Assembly: GCF_035917975.1 (NCBI RefSeq)
Contig: NZ_CP109130.1
Coordinates: 6,448,001 to 6,512,000 of the forward strand
DNA from: Streptosporangium sp. NBC_01756
GTDB lineage: Bacteria; Actinomycetota; Actinomycetes; Streptosporangiales; Streptosporangiaceae
DNA length: 64,000 nucleotides
Reading direction: 5' to 3'
Of this stretch, positions 1 through 9,539 are shown in pieces; the first letter of the stretch is position 1; each line of letters opens with the position of its first letter. The notes beneath the pieces were generated by a model. The model saw nothing but the letters and a program-made list of their open reading frames with translations. It did not search any database and was not told the DNA's origin. The position numbers and the translations under genes were made by a program.

Positions 1-1
1 G

Positions 2-169
2 GTCGCCGACGGTCCCGCGCTGAGGCTCCGCCGCACCCGCGCGGGCGACGCCTGGGAGGCCCGGCAGGGCGCCCCGGCGAGCGCCGGTCCCGGAGTCATG
101 CTCGGCATGCCCTCGATCGGCCGCCCGGCTCCGCTCCCCGAGGCCTCCGGCTGCTCCATCCCCTCCTGA
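2..169 (+). CDS. C-terminal end of an unidentified protein (partial)
   Basis: An open frame enters from the left edge and closes at a TGA at 167-169, giving the last 55 residues. The tail is rich in Arg, Pro and Ala and ends CSIPS. I recognise no domain, and the true start lies outside the window. The only support is an uninterrupted frame with high-GC codon use, so the frame itself is likely but not certain. Confidence 0.4.
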   Translation, partial: VADGPALRLRRTRAGDAWEARQGAPASAGPGVMLGMPSIGRPAPLPEASGCSIPS

Positions 170-599
170 GCTTCGGCACCGGGGGCTGAGCTCCCGGGGG
201 ACGGCCACACCCGGAGCCGGAGCCCGGATGGAGATCCCCGGGGCCGCCGCCGTCCCGGGTGGCTCCGCGCCACGGCCTCCCGAGCGGCGCGCCGGAAGCT
301 GGTCCGGATGTTTTCGTGAACCGGATGCGAGCCGGCTCGCCGCGCTTCGGGGCGATGGGGCGTGGCCGGTCCCGCGGTGCCGCCGTTCATCGGAAACCCC
401 GACGGGAGCGGCGATCCCGGCACCGGAACGGTTCTCGCCGGAGCGGGTGCGTACGGCAGCGCCGCAGATCTCCTAAATGATGATATTTCGTGATTCAGTT
501 GTTGTTGCTGTGCGAGCACTTCCCTGCTGTGACTACTGTGGTTCCGCACCCTCGGAAGCCGTGGAGGTTTCCCCCCGAGAACCGCAGGGAGTTTTTCTC
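170..599. other. 430-base gap, no supported gene
   Basis: Short frames in this stretch have no ribosome-binding site and no recognisable product. The last 120 bases before the next gene are less GC-rich (around 478-540) and probably hold its promoter. I see no convincing -35/-10 pair, RNA gene or repeat. Confidence 0.5.
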
Positions 600-1163
600 A
601 TGCACGTCCCCCCTCAATCTCCGCTCGGTCCCGGAGAGCCAGAGATCCTCACCGGCCCCGGTGACGGGCCGAACCCCCGCCGCAGGAAAAGCAGGAGAAA
701 CGGCCCGGCCATAGCCGCTTTCTCCGTCCTCGCCGCCGCCCTGCTGGGTGGAGGCGCCTTCTTCGCCCTCACGAACGACGGTGCGGACGGACCCGGCGCC
801 GCGCAGGTGTCGCAGCCACCGCAGAGCGCCCAGGACGCATCATCGGATCCCGGATCGGGCGAGAGCGCCGAGCAGGCCGGGAAGCAGAAGCCCGACCAGA
901 AGTCGGATGTCGCGTCCGGCCGGCAGAACACGTCCGGCGGAGACACCGGCACCGGCACCGGCACCGGAACCGGCACGCGCGCCGACGCCAACGCGGGCAA
1001 GGCGGCCGAGAAGGACTCGGGCGGTTCGGGCACCGGCAGGCAGACGGCCGACAAGCCGGCCAAGGAGCAGCAGAGCAGCCCGCAGCAGTCGGACGAAGGC
1101 CAGGTCGACTCCCGTAGTGACGGCGCCACCGGATACGTGGCTCCTTACGAAGGCGGGAACTGA
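600..1163 (+). CDS. membrane-anchored low-complexity protein
   Basis: A 187-residue protein of unknown function. Residues 1-35 are a Pro/Arg-rich cytoplasmic tail ending in RRRKSRRN. Residues 36-57 form one hydrophobic transmembrane segment. The remaining 130 residues are a Ser/Gly/Gln/Asp/Lys-rich, probably disordered, extracellular stretch that includes a run of GT dipeptides around base 950-975. I chose the ATG at 600 because AGGGAG sits about ten bases upstream; the same frame is open back to 477, but that part lacks a ribosome-binding site. The architecture is common in actinomycetes as a cell-wall-spanning anchor or a regulator-like protein. No catalytic domain is visible and the function is unassigned. 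Confidence 0.7.
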   Translation: MHVPPQSPLGPGEPEILTGPGDGPNPRRRKSRRNGPAIAAFSVLAAALLGGGAFFALTNDGADGPGAAQVSQPPQSAQDASSDPGSGESAEQAGKQKPDQKSDVASGRQNTSGGDTGTGTGTGTGTRADANAGKAAEKDSGGSGTGRQTADKPAKEQQSSPQQSDEGQVDSRSDGATGYVAPYEGGN

Positions 1164-1275
1164 CGATCCCGCACCGGCCGTACCTCTCGGTCCGTGAGGC
1201 GCCGGTGCCCATGACCCGGGGCACATTGATTCCACTCAAGGGTCCGTGAGGCCGTCGGCCGAGGCACGACAGGGA

Positions 1276-1309
1276 CGCGGGGCACGGTGAACTCTCACCG
1301 CGCCCCGCG
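1276..1309. terminator. hairpin, first of a duplicated pair
   Basis: A 15-bp stem with one mismatch and an ACTC loop (arms 1276-1290 and 1295-1309) lies 110 bases after the membrane-anchored protein gene. It has no U-tract, as is usual for actinobacterial terminators. Its core recurs 70 bases downstream. Confidence 0.5.
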
Positions 1310-1340
1310 TCGGCAGTACGAGAACGCCGCGAACCTGATC

Positions 1341-1375
1341 GCGGGCACGCACGGCGAACTCTCGCCGTGCCCCGC
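1341..1375. terminator. hairpin, second of a duplicated pair
   Basis: A perfect 9-bp stem GCACGGCGA/TCGCCGTGC with the same ACTC loop (1349-1370) is flanked by GCGGG/CCCGC, which extends the stem with a 3-base bulge. It is a diverged copy of the hairpin at 1276. The pair probably insulates the downstream dioxygenase-like gene. Confidence 0.5.
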
Positions 1376-1458
1376 GTCGCCGTCCGGGCGGTCTCCCCGC
1401 CGTGGAACGGCGAGCGGCCTGTGGAGGACGGCCCGCCGGTCTGGATTAGTCTGGCGGG

Positions 1459-2133
1459 GTGCTTGTCGCCGCGGCCGTGTGCCCGCACCCTCCCCTGTTG
1501 GTCCCCGAGCTGGCCGGTGCCGCGGCCGCGGAGCTCGACGGGCTCCGCGCGGCCTGCGCGGCGGCGGTCGGGGCGTTGCGCGACGCCGGTCCCGACGTGC
1601 TCCTCGTGGTGGGCGGCGCCGACCAGGACGTCACCTACGGTGCGGACGCCGCCGGGAGCCTGGCGCCCTGGGGCCTCGACGTCCGGACCGGGCGGGGAGA
1701 GCCGGTCCTGCCGCTGTCGTTGTCGATCGGCCGCTGGCTGCTCGAAAGGGAACGGCTGACCGCTTCGGCGTTCCACGCGGTCTCCTTCGACGCCGCCCCC
1801 GCGGAGTGCGCGGCCCTCGGCGAGCGGCTGGCGGCGGCCGGACGCGTGGCGATGCTCGTCATGGCCGACGGGTCGGCCTGCCTCACCGAGAAGTCACCGG
1901 GTTACCTCGACCCTCGCGCGCAGCCGTACAACGCCGCGATCGTCGAGGCGCTCGCCCGGGCCGAGGCTCCGGCGCTCGCGGAGCTCGACCCCGGCGAGGC
2001 CGCCGGGCTGTGGGTCGCCGGACGCGCCGCCCTGCAGGTCCTCGGCGGAGCGGCGAGTCCCCTGAACGGAGAGATCCTCTACGACGGCGCCCCCTACGGC
2101 GTCGGCTACTTCGTCGCCCGCTGGGCGGGATGA
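1459..2133 (+). CDS. class III extradiol dioxygenase-like (LigB superfamily) protein
   Basis: A 224-residue protein that begins VAAAVCPHPPLLVPEL, the signature opening of the LigB/class III extradiol dioxygenase subunit B-like fold, and continues with LLVVGGADQ. The family binds non-haem iron and cleaves aromatic rings, but this small actinobacterial version is usually annotated only by fold and its substrate is unknown. The GTG start at 1459 is preceded by TAGTCT at 1447-1452 with a 6-base gap, the arrangement of a leaderless transcript. Homologues often sit near miaA and dapF, which here lie 10 kb away. A hairpin at 2156-2189 separates it from the convergent protease gene. Confidence 0.8.
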   Translation: MLVAAAVCPHPPLLVPELAGAAAAELDGLRAACAAAVGALRDAGPDVLLVVGGADQDVTYGADAAGSLAPWGLDVRTGRGEPVLPLSLSIGRWLLERERLTASAFHAVSFDAAPAECAALGERLAAAGRVAMLVMADGSACLTEKSPGYLDPRAQPYNAAIVEALARAEAPALAELDPGEAAGLWVAGRAALQVLGGAASPLNGEILYDGAPYGVGYFVARWAG

Positions 2134-2155
2134 TCCCCGCGCCGCTGCCGCGGCG

Positions 2156-2189
2156 GTCTGGCGGTGGTCCGCGACGGCCACCGCCAGAC
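2156..2189. terminator. bidirectional terminator
   Basis: A perfect 12-bp inverted repeat (GTCTGGCGGTGG at 2156-2167, partner at 2178-2189) with a 10-base loop lies between two convergent genes. The leftward subtilase gene stops 8 bases away, and the stem can serve both strands. Confidence 0.7.
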
Positions 2190-2196
2190 ACCGGGT

Positions 2197-5100
2197 TTAC
2201 CGCGGGTGGGCCGCCGAGCGAAGGGTGAAGGACTTGAGCGTGGTCTGCTCGACCCGGTTACCGGCGATGTCCCAGGCCTCGGCCTTGAGACTGACGGTGC
2301 CGGTGCCGGTGGTGCGGTCGACCTCCGGGTAGGTGGCGGTGGCGGTGAAGGTGCCGTCCTTCTTCTGCTTGACCTGAACGGGGGTCCACTGTTTGCCGTC
2401 GTCGGTGCTGGCCCACAGCTTCAGCCCGGCGATCTTCGGCATTTTCTCCAGTGCGGGTCCGTGGCTGACGTTGACGGTGAATGTGTGCTTTCTGCCCGCC
2501 CGAACGGCGTTGTCCGCGCCGAAGCTGGAGCCGAGGTCGTAGGCGACGTACACCAGGGATTCGGGCCGGCACGGGTCATTCGAGATGACGCCGCAGATGT
2601 GGCCCGGCTGCACGGTGTCCTTGGTGGGCTTCGCCGAGGTGAAGGTCCACGCGACGTCCGTCTGCGCGTCGGTCGCCGTCAGCCGGTAGGTGGCGGCCTC
2701 GGCCGGCAGCGTGTACGCCGGGAATCCGCGGACCAGTGCCAGCGGGATCTCCACGCCATCCCGGGACAGCCGGTACGTGTAACGGAATATGCCGTACATG
2801 TCGTCGTGCTGCTGGAGGCCGTCGTTCTGCCTGACGGTGTGGAAGAAGGGGAACAGGATGTTGCCGCGGCGGCACACGTCACACGGCGTGTTCAGCCCCA
2901 GGGTCGCGGGATACGGCGCGGCAGGGTCGGGGATCCGGTAGACCTTGTCCGGAGCCGTGTAGCCGCCGGGTGTGCGCGGTCCGGCGAACATGCGCTGCCT
3001 GGTACGGATCGGCTGGTCGTACACATCGAGGGCGCTGATCGTCTCGCGGGGAGAGCCCGGCAGGCCCGCGGAGCTGAAGTTCAGGCGAAGGATCTCCGCG
3101 GAGAGCGGTCCGATGTAGTCCCGCCGGGTGTTCGGCCCGGCGGACACCCGGTGCCCGCCGTCCTCGATGGACTCCGCCAAAAGGAGCGCGTCGTCCTGTT
3201 TCCAGCTGAACCTCCAGTCGTTGAACTCGGTGGTGGGGCCGGAGGCGGTGTGCTCCACGTCGACCTGGGCGAGTTGCCTGTCGGTGTAAGTGCGGTGCAG
3301 CGAGTCGGTGATCCGGCCTTCCTCGTACTGCTTGAACGCGTAGGTGTACGGCGTGTCCTGAGTCCCGGTCACCCGGACCGACACCGGCTTCTTGGCGATC
3401 CGGTCGCGCAGGGCAAGGCCCTCACGGGCGGAGAGGGACACATTCGGGATGCCGATGTCCTTCGCCGGGCCGGTGAACGGCTGCTGCGTGATGTTCAGTG
3501 GCACGGGGCAGCGCGCCATCGTCTCGGACGGGAGCGAAGGGAACGCCACCAGCCCGGCGGCACCGGCGTCGCGCACCGCCTGCAGCCGCTCGATCTGTAC
3601 TCCGCACGTGGGGCCGAAGACGTCCTCGGCCATGCCGGCTTCCATCAACGCCAGCTTGCCCTTGAGGTCGAGGCCCGCGAGGTCCTCCGGCCGTCCCGCT
3701 CCCACGTTCACCATGGGCAGGTCCTGGACACCGGTGAACGGAGTCCAACCCGGGAAGCCGTTCTGGTCCTCGATCACCGTGCCGTCAGGGTTCTTCATCG
3801 TCGCCCAGTGCACAGGGGAGAAGACCCGCAGGTCGAGTTTCGGCTTACCCGTGACGGCCAGGTGCACCTCGGCCTGACCGAGGGTCTGCTGGTAGACGAA
3901 CCGGAACCGGCCCTTGGTGACCCGCTCCGTCGGGGTGGCCCACACCTCGTCCCACGACAGATGTGAAAGCCCGCCGGCGAAGGTCACACCATCGGTGGTG
4001 GTCCGCTGGTACGCCTCCGTGATGCTGTTGTTCAGCCGCTCCGCGGGCCTGGGGGTGGTGAAGCGGACCTGGCCGGCCTTGCGGAGATCGAGGGTGATCG
4101 TGGTGTCCTCGGTGACATCCACCTCGGGGTCGCTCAGCCAACCCCAGTTCATCCTGGAGTCGTCGTCGACCCACTGTGCCAGCTGCATGACGCTGTACGT
4201 CCCCCGAGGAACCCGGACGGCGACGACGCCGGTGTCGACCACGTAGGCCGAGCCGGCGTTGCCGTACGGACCGGTCACGTCGATCGTGTCCATCGAGATC
4301 GGGGTGAGGGGGGCGCCGTCTCTGCCGATGGTCTTGACGGTGAGGGTCACCTTCGGTGCTTCCCGGTACAGGCCGACCGGCGTGGTGATCCTGATGCCGT
4401 CCGTCTCCGCGACGACGGCGCCGGTGAAGGTGCCGTAGTCGAGGCCGGCCGGGTTGAGCGTGACCGTCGCGGTGGCGGTGCCGCCCACGGGCACCGCGAG
4501 CGTCTGATCGGCCGAGAGCGCCCCTTCGAGCGGCTTGCCGCCGGTGCTCAGCGTGGGCGTCAGGGTGAGGGTGACCGGCTGGTCTCCCAGGTTGGCGTAG
4601 GTGACCTGCCTGGTCACCGGATCCTTCCCGTCGGGGTCGGCGCCGAAGTCCAGGTTCGGGGTGGTCGCGAGCACCTTCTGGCTGGTCGCCCGAGCCACGT
4701 CGACCCGGCCCGCACCCTGCTCGTAGACGGTGAACCCGTCATCCTTGGCCGTGCTCATCAGTGCCGCCTTGTACTGCGCGGCCGTCCAGTCCGGGTGCTG
4801 CTGGGCCAGGATCGCGGCCGAGCCGGCCACATGCGGGGTCGCCATCGAGGTGCCGCTGGCGGAGGTGTAGTACTCGTCCGCGGGCGACCCCATGCTGGTC
4901 CCTGCGGATCGGGCCGCGACGATGTCGACACCCGGCGCGGCGATGTCCGGCTTGAGCGCGCCGTCCAGCCGCGGGCCGCGGCTGGAGAAGTCCGCCAGCG
5001 TGTCGGTCTTGCTGGTGGCTGCCACCGTCAGCGCCGCGTCGGCTGCGCCGGGCGCGTCGATCGTCTGCGGGGTCGGGCCGCTGTTACCGGCGGCGATCAC

Positions 5101-6213
5101 GAACAGCGCGCCGGTGCTCGCGGTCAGCTCGTTGACCGCCTGGCTCATCGGGTCGCCGCCGTCGGTGGCGCCCGCGCCGATGCTCATGCTGACGATCTTG
5201 GCGCCGTTGGAGGTGGCCCACTCCATGCCGTCGATGACCCAGGACGAATCCCCGTTGCCCGCGTTGTCGAGGACCTTGCCGACCAGCAGCCGGGCGCCGG
5301 GCGCGACCCCCTTGTTCCTGCCGCCGGACGCGCTGCCGGAGCCGGCGATGGTCGAGGCGACGTGCGTGCCGTGGCCGTGCCCGTCGGCCAGCTCCTGGCC
5401 GGGCACGAACGACTGCGAGGCCGCGATCCGATCCGCCAGGTCGGGATGCTTGGTGTCCACGCCCGTGTCGAGCACGGCCACCTTCACCCCGGTGCCGTCC
5501 AGGCCGGCGGCCCAGGCCTGCGGAGCGCCGATCAGCGGCACGCTGTCCGCCAGGGTGAGGTGCACCTTCCGGTCCAGCCAGAGCTTGGCGACGCCCTTGG
5601 CCAGGGCACGGGAGGCCAGGCCCTGCTCGGGGGCGGCCGCGCCGCGTACCTCGGTCCAGAACTGCCCGGCTCCGGCCTTGTCGACGCGGAGCCCGGCACC
5701 GCTGATGCTCGGCAGATCCGCGGTGGCGGTCGTGGCCGGCAGCGCGTCGGCGGCCGACCGTGCGGCCCGCTGTCCCTTCGGGTACTGCACCAGCACCGGG
5801 ACCTGCTTGCTCTGCGCGTCGGTGTAGCCGTTCTCGGCGAGGTACTTGACGTTGAACAGCTCCCGGTCCACCCGTCCCGACTCCACCGCAGGCAGCGCGT
5901 CGGTGGGGTAGACGTAGACGCCGCCGGGGCCGGTCTTGGTGAGGAAGCCCGGATGGACTCCGTCGGGGCGGGCGGCGGGCTTGACGTCGATGGAGTAGGG
6001 GCCGTCGCCGTTGTCTCCGAGCGTCACGGTGTCACCGGTGATCAGCGTGATCTCGTGGGGCCCGGGGGCGACGCCGTCCAGGGTGACGGTGTCCTTCGCG
6101 GGCGGGGTCTGGGCGGTGCCGGGGTCGGCGTACGTCGCCGTGACCGGCACCATCGTCGCGACTGTGATCGCGGCGACGACGGATATGCGTAACCGTCGCT
6201 TCGAGCGTGGCAT
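2197..6213 (-). CDS. secreted S8 family serine protease (subtilase), 1338 aa
   Basis: A large exported subtilisin-like endopeptidase. The N-terminus (MPRSKRRLRIS followed by a hydrophobic stretch and A-x-A-like end) is a Sec signal peptide. A propeptide of roughly 200 residues precedes the catalytic domain. The triad is visible: Asp249 in VAVLDTGVD, His284 in DGHGHGTHVA and Ser456 in SGTSMATPHVAG, with the oxyanion Asn377 in AAGNSG. About 850 residues follow, including a possible PA-like insertion and beta-rich domains of unknown role. The ATG at 6213 is chosen because GAGGAG stands six bases upstream; a start at 6255 lacks one. It lies 38 bases after a 36-residue peptide gene on the same strand and downstream of a LAL regulator, so co-expression is likely. 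The natural substrate is unknown. Confidence 0.93.
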   Translation of the reverse strand: MPRSKRRLRISVVAAITVATMVPVTATYADPGTAQTPPAKDTVTLDGVAPGPHEITLITGDTVTLGDNGDGPYSIDVKPAARPDGVHPGFLTKTGPGGVYVYPTDALPAVESGRVDRELFNVKYLAENGYTDAQSKQVPVLVQYPKGQRAARSAADALPATTATADLPSISGAGLRVDKAGAGQFWTEVRGAAAPEQGLASRALAKGVAKLWLDRKVHLTLADSVPLIGAPQAWAAGLDGTGVKVAVLDTGVDTKHPDLADRIAASQSFVPGQELADGHGHGTHVASTIAGSGSASGGRNKGVAPGARLLVGKVLDNAGNGDSSWVIDGMEWATSNGAKIVSMSIGAGATDGGDPMSQAVNELTASTGALFVIAAGNSGPTPQTIDAPGAADAALTVAATSKTDTLADFSSRGPRLDGALKPDIAAPGVDIVAARSAGTSMGSPADEYYTSASGTSMATPHVAGSAAILAQQHPDWTAAQYKAALMSTAKDDGFTVYEQGAGRVDVARATSQKVLATTPNLDFGADPDGKDPVTRQVTYANLGDQPVTLTLTPTLSTGGKPLEGALSADQTLAVPVGGTATATVTLNPAGLDYGTFTGAVVAETDGIRITTPVGLYREAPKVTLTVKTIGRDGAPLTPISMDTIDVTGPYGNAGSAYVVDTGVVAVRVPRGTYSVMQLAQWVDDDSRMNWGWLSDPEVDVTEDTTITLDLRKAGQVRFTTPRPAERLNNSITEAYQRTTTDGVTFAGGLSHLSWDEVWATPTERVTKGRFRFVYQQTLGQAEVHLAVTGKPKLDLRVFSPVHWATMKNPDGTVIEDQNGFPGWTPFTGVQDLPMVNVGAGRPEDLAGLDLKGKLALMEAGMAEDVFGPTCGVQIERLQAVRDAGAAGLVAFPSLPSETMARCPVPLNITQQPFTGPAKDIGIPNVSLSAREGLALRDRIAKKPVSVRVTGTQDTPYTYAFKQYEEGRITDSLHRTYTDRQLAQVDVEHTASGPTTEFNDWRFSWKQDDALLLAESIEDGGHRVSAGPNTRRDYIGPLSAEILRLNFSSAGLPGSPRETISALDVYDQPIRTRQRMFAGPRTPGGYTAPDKVYRIPDPAAPYPATLGLNTPCDVCRRGNILFPFFHTVRQNDGLQQHDDMYGIFRYTYRLSRDGVEIPLALVRGFPAYTLPAEAATYRLTATDAQTDVAWTFTSAKPTKDTVQPGHICGVISNDPCRPESLVYVAYDLGSSFGADNAVRAGRKHTFTVNVSHGPALEKMPKIAGLKLWASTDDGKQWTPVQVKQKKDGTFTATATYPEVDRTTGTGTVSLKAEAWDIAGNRVEQTTLKSFTLRSAAHPR

Positions 6214-6251
6214 GAGTCTCCTCGGGAGGGGGGTGAGGTAGGGCCGGTGGT

Positions 6252-6362
6252 TCACAGTTCGACCCAGCCGTTATCGGAGTCGGGCAGCTCAGCCGGCTCG
6301 GGGACGCTCTCGTCCTCCTCATTGGGATCCGGCTCGGCATGCTGTGGGTTGATCTCGGACAT
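6252..6362 (-). CDS. 36-residue acidic peptide gene upstream of the subtilase
   Basis: An ATG-initiated frame that encodes MSEINPQHAEPDPNEEDESV at its start and ends in DNGWVEL. It contains 8 Glu, 4 Asp, no Lys, Arg or Cys, and one Trp near the C-terminus. It lies between the LAL regulator gene (57 bases upstream) and the subtilase gene (38 bases downstream), all on one strand. There is no clear Shine-Dalgarno sequence, but two palindromes fill the space before it. I do not recognise a family. It could be a peptide signal, a protease substrate or inhibitor, or a translated leader. The orderly composition and position argue for a real gene; the short length and missing ribosome-binding site argue against. 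Confidence 0.5.
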   Translation of the reverse strand: MSEINPQHAEPDPNEEDESVPEPAELPDSDNGWVEL

Positions 6363-6381
6363 GCCACAAGGGTCACGGGTG

Positions 6382-6415
6382 AGGTGGGCGCCTACCTATG
6401 GGGTAAACACCCCAT
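6382..6415. promoter_or_regulatory. two adjacent palindromes, putative operator
   Basis: AGGTGGGCGCCTACCT (6382-6397) is a palindrome with one mismatched pair. It abuts the perfect inverted repeat ATGGGGT-AAAC-ACCCCAT (6398-6415). Both fall in the 57 bases between the LAL regulator stop and the peptide gene. There is no U-tract, so an operator is more likely than a terminator. LAL regulators such as PimM bind GGG-rich palindromes, which makes autogenous or downstream control plausible but unproved. Confidence 0.45.
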
Positions 6416-6418
6416 CAA

Positions 6419-9310
6419 TTAGCCGGCCCCGTCACGCAGGTGGTGAGCGAGCGCGGTCCGCGAGTGCAGCCCGAGCTTGCGCAGTGCCGCGCCGAGGTGC
6501 TTGTCGACGGTCTTGACCGACAGGAACAGCTCCCGGGCGATCTCCTTGTTCGACAGCCCGGTCGCGGCCAGCCTGGCCACCTCGTCCTCGCGGGGCGACA
6601 GTGTGGAGCCGTAGCCGCGCGGGCCGCTGCGGTGCCGGGCGGGCGAGGAGACGCCCTGACGGCGGGCCAGCAGCGCGGCGCGGTCCAGGTCCCAGCGCGC
6701 TCCGAGCCGGCCGTACTCGGTGAGGGTCTGCTGGAGTAGATCCTCGGCGCGCCGGTCGCCGAGACGGAACAGGCAGCCGGCTGCCTGCTCTCTGGCCTGG
6801 GCGGCCTCGTACGGACAGCAGAGGCGGTCGTACGCCTCCGCGGCGGTCAGGAGTTGGTCGGCGGCGGCCTGCCAACGCGCGGTCCCGGCCATGATCAGTC
6901 CTCGGGCCTGGGCCAGCGCGGCCGGTGCGAGTGGCGCGTCCAGCCCGCGTAAGCGCTGCTCGACGCGGCTCACCAGCTCTTCGGCCTTCCCCAGCCGGCC
7001 CGTGACGACGAGAGCCTCCACCAGGGCGGGCACGGTGCGTACTGAGACAGGCCAGAGCCCCCTGGCCTCCCATACCGCGCAGGTCGCTTCAGCCCTCTCG
7101 AGCACCGCCGCGCCACCGCCCTGTGTCGCGGTCAGCCGGATGTATGCACTCATCGGCAGCGGCAGCAGGTCGATCGCGCCCATGGCCAGGCACCGATCCA
7201 CCACATCGTCGAGCTGGCGCCGGGCGGCGTCGAGCTCGCCGCGTGCGAGAGCCAGGCAGGCGGCGATCGCGTCCACGAGGGCGCGATCGCGCGGGTGGTC
7301 GGTGAGCCGATCCATCAGGAAGGCCACCTCCTCTGCCAGGCCATCCCAGGCACCCCGGGAGTAAGCGAGCACCGCAAGCCCTTTGCGGCAAAATATCTCC
7401 GCCATTCGGGTGGCGTCGCAGCCCGCCGCCCCGCGCATCGCCGCGGTCAGCAGATGCTCGGCCATCTCATGGTGTCCGGCGTAGCAGGCATCCATCCCGA
7501 GCGAGCTGTAGGCGATCACCTCCCGGCGGTGCACCGGGGCCCCGCCGGTCTGCTCCAGCATGCGAGAGGCCAGTGTGGCCCAGCGCGGATCCCCCATCGC
7601 CGTCAGCACCATGGCGACCTTGCCGAGGATGAAGACCGTCAGGGCGGGCTCGTCGATCGCGGGCAGTTGTTCCAGGGCCCGCTCCAGCCAGGCCATGTGT
7701 TCGGCCAGGGGTACGTTCGGCGTCGTAGGCAGGCCTAGTCCCACCATCGCGTGCACGGCGAGAGCGGGCTGGCCGTCGAGGTACTGCACTGCTTCGGCGA
7801 AGACCTGCCATTGTTGTTCTGGTTTGTCCGCAGTCCTCTCGAGGTTCACGGCGAGCAGGAAGAGCAGTTCCCCCCGCACTGACCGGGGCAGCTCACGTTC
7901 CAGTGCGTCGCTGAGCAGGCCGACGACGTTCACTTCCTGCCGGGCGTCGATGGCGGCCCATCCCACTTTCACCGTGAGCCGGCTCCGTCGTCCGTCATCC
8001 AGCGGGGCGTGGCGCAGTACCGCTTCCAGTAGGCGCACGGCCTCGGAGTCGTCGCCGAGTGCGATCGCCCGGTCGGCGGCCTTCTCCGCCGCCGCCACCC
8101 AGTCCTGGACCAGGCCGGCGTGGCGGAGGTGGTGGGCCACCTGCCCCAGCGGTACCGGGTTCAGTTCCCGGACGGCCGAGGCGGCGCGGCTGTGCAGGTC
8201 CTGCCGCCGTGACAGCGGGATGCTGTCATAGATGGCCTGTACGGCCAGCAGATGCCGGAACCCGACCTTTCCCGACTGCTCAAGGAGCAGGCCGCGCTCC
8301 AGCGCCTCGTCCAGACCGTCGAGCGCTTCCTGTCGCGACACCCGGCCGGTGGCGACCAGCGCAGGCACCGGGACCAGTACTTGGAGCACGGCGGCGGCCT
8401 CGACCGTGGCCCGCGCGGTGGCTGTCAGGCGGCTCACTCGCTCCAGGACCGAGTCCCGCACCCCGGTGGGCACGTCCAGCTCGTCGATGGTCTTGCGCGC
8501 CCACCCGCTGCCCCGCCGTACCAGGGTGCCCCGCGACCGCAGGAGAGCGAGCAGTTCCTGGATGGCGAACGGCAGCCCTGAGGTGCGTTCGCATAGATAA
8601 GCGGCGAAATCCTCTGAAACGCGTACCGCGCCCAGGACCGAGGCCGCCAGCTCGCTGGTCGCGGCCGCGTCGAACGGCGGCAGCACGACCTGCACGCGGG
8701 TCACAGAGGCGGGCAGCCGGGCGGTCAGAGCCCTGACACCGGGGTCGACCTCCTCGCCGCGGAAGGTGAGTATCAAGCAGAGCCCGGCGGGTGGCTCGGA
8801 GAGTAGGTAGCCGAGGAACTCGGCGGTCTGCTCGTCGGCCCAGTGCATGTCCTCCAGTACCAGCACCACCGGACCGAGAGAGCCGAGTAACTCGGCCAAT
8901 CCGCGGAAGACCAGGTGTCGCTCGCCGACCCTGTCGCCCAGTGGCTCGGGCATCGCGGGGAGCAGATGGGCGAGTTCGGGCAGCAGCGGACGCAGCGCCC
9001 CCGTCACCGATGACAGGCCGGCGGCGGTCAGATACTCGCCGCCGCCGCGGAGCGCCTCGACGACGGGCCCGAGGGGGAACGGTTCGCGGATGTGCACGCA
9101 GCCGCCGGTCAGCACGGGCCGATCGGCGAGCTCCGGCCTGGAGGCCAACTCGGCCACCAGGCGGGTTTTGCCTATTCCCGCCTCGCCCTCGATCACGAGC
9201 ACGGCCGGTGGGCGGGCCAGGGCCGGCAACAGCCGCTGGAGTTCATCATCCCTGCCCACCAGGGTCGGTGAGACGATCTGTCCGGTGGCCTCAACGTTTC
9301 GGGGGTTCAC
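6419..9310 (-). CDS. LAL-type LuxR family transcriptional regulator
   Basis: A large ATP-binding regulator of about 963 residues. An N-terminal AAA-type ATPase module carries Walker A ([11 protein letters not shown]) and a Walker B-like [12 protein letters not shown]. The long middle part is TPR-like. The C-terminal LuxR helix-turn-helix reads [20 protein letters not shown] then [15 protein letters not shown]. Such proteins act as signal- or nucleotide-dependent activators of neighbouring genes. An in-frame TTG at 9370 has no ribosome-binding site, so the GTG at 9310 with CGAGG eight bases upstream is preferred. The peptide and subtilase genes follow on the same strand, the most likely targets. 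The inducer is unknown. Confidence 0.9.
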   Translation of the reverse strand: MNPRNVEATGQIVSPTLVGRDDELQRLLPALARPPAVLVIEGEAGIGKTRLVAELASRPELADRPVLTGGCVHIREPFPLGPVVEALRGGGEYLTAAGLSSVTGALRPLLPELAHLLPAMPEPLGDRVGERHLVFRGLAELLGSLGPVVLVLEDMHWADEQTAEFLGYLLSEPPAGLCLILTFRGEEVDPGVRALTARLPASVTRVQVVLPPFDAAATSELAASVLGAVRVSEDFAAYLCERTSGLPFAIQELLALLRSRGTLVRRGSGWARKTIDELDVPTGVRDSVLERVSRLTATARATVEAAAVLQVLVPVPALVATGRVSRQEALDGLDEALERGLLLEQSGKVGFRHLLAVQAIYDSIPLSRRQDLHSRAASAVRELNPVPLGQVAHHLRHAGLVQDWVAAAEKAADRAIALGDDSEAVRLLEAVLRHAPLDDGRRSRLTVKVGWAAIDARQEVNVVGLLSDALERELPRSVRGELLFLLAVNLERTADKPEQQWQVFAEAVQYLDGQPALAVHAMVGLGLPTTPNVPLAEHMAWLERALEQLPAIDEPALTVFILGKVAMVLTAMGDPRWATLASRMLEQTGGAPVHRREVIAYSSLGMDACYAGHHEMAEHLLTAAMRGAAGCDATRMAEIFCRKGLAVLAYSRGAWDGLAEEVAFLMDRLTDHPRDRALVDAIAACLALARGELDAARRQLDDVVDRCLAMGAIDLLPLPMSAYIRLTATQGGGAAVLERAEATCAVWEARGLWPVSVRTVPALVEALVVTGRLGKAEELVSRVEQRLRGLDAPLAPAALAQARGLIMAGTARWQAAADQLLTAAEAYDRLCCPYEAAQAREQAAGCLFRLGDRRAEDLLQQTLTEYGRLGARWDLDRAALLARRQGVSSPARHRSGPRGYGSTLSPREDEVARLAATGLSNKEIARELFLSVKTVDKHLGAALRKLGLHSRTALAHHLRDGAG

Positions 9311-9539
9311 GTCACCGACCTCGTGCTCGCGACGGCCGCTCGCCCGGTGGCCGGCCGACTCATTATCCAAGGCAGTTTAGGCACCGACCGGATCTTTTGT
9401 TACGGCCGGTCCGGACTAGCCGTTTCTCGCCATGGATCACGGCCGTCGCGCGCCTGTCCATGGTCGGTCGCGGGCTGCGTCAGGGGCTCGGGGTGGGCGG
9501 TACGGCGCCTGGCCCCGATCCGCTGACCTCGTACGGTGG

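Noticed and set aside
477-599. Upstream extension of the membrane-anchored protein gene
   Set aside because: It adds 41 residues before a start with a good ribosome-binding site, and includes the likely promoter.
2164-6192. Long forward frames (2164-3966 and 4795-6192) opposite the subtilase gene
   Set aside because: They mirror a gene with a clear catalytic triad. They are Arg/Gly/Ala-rich, without start signals or domains, as expected on the opposite strand of GC-rich coding DNA.
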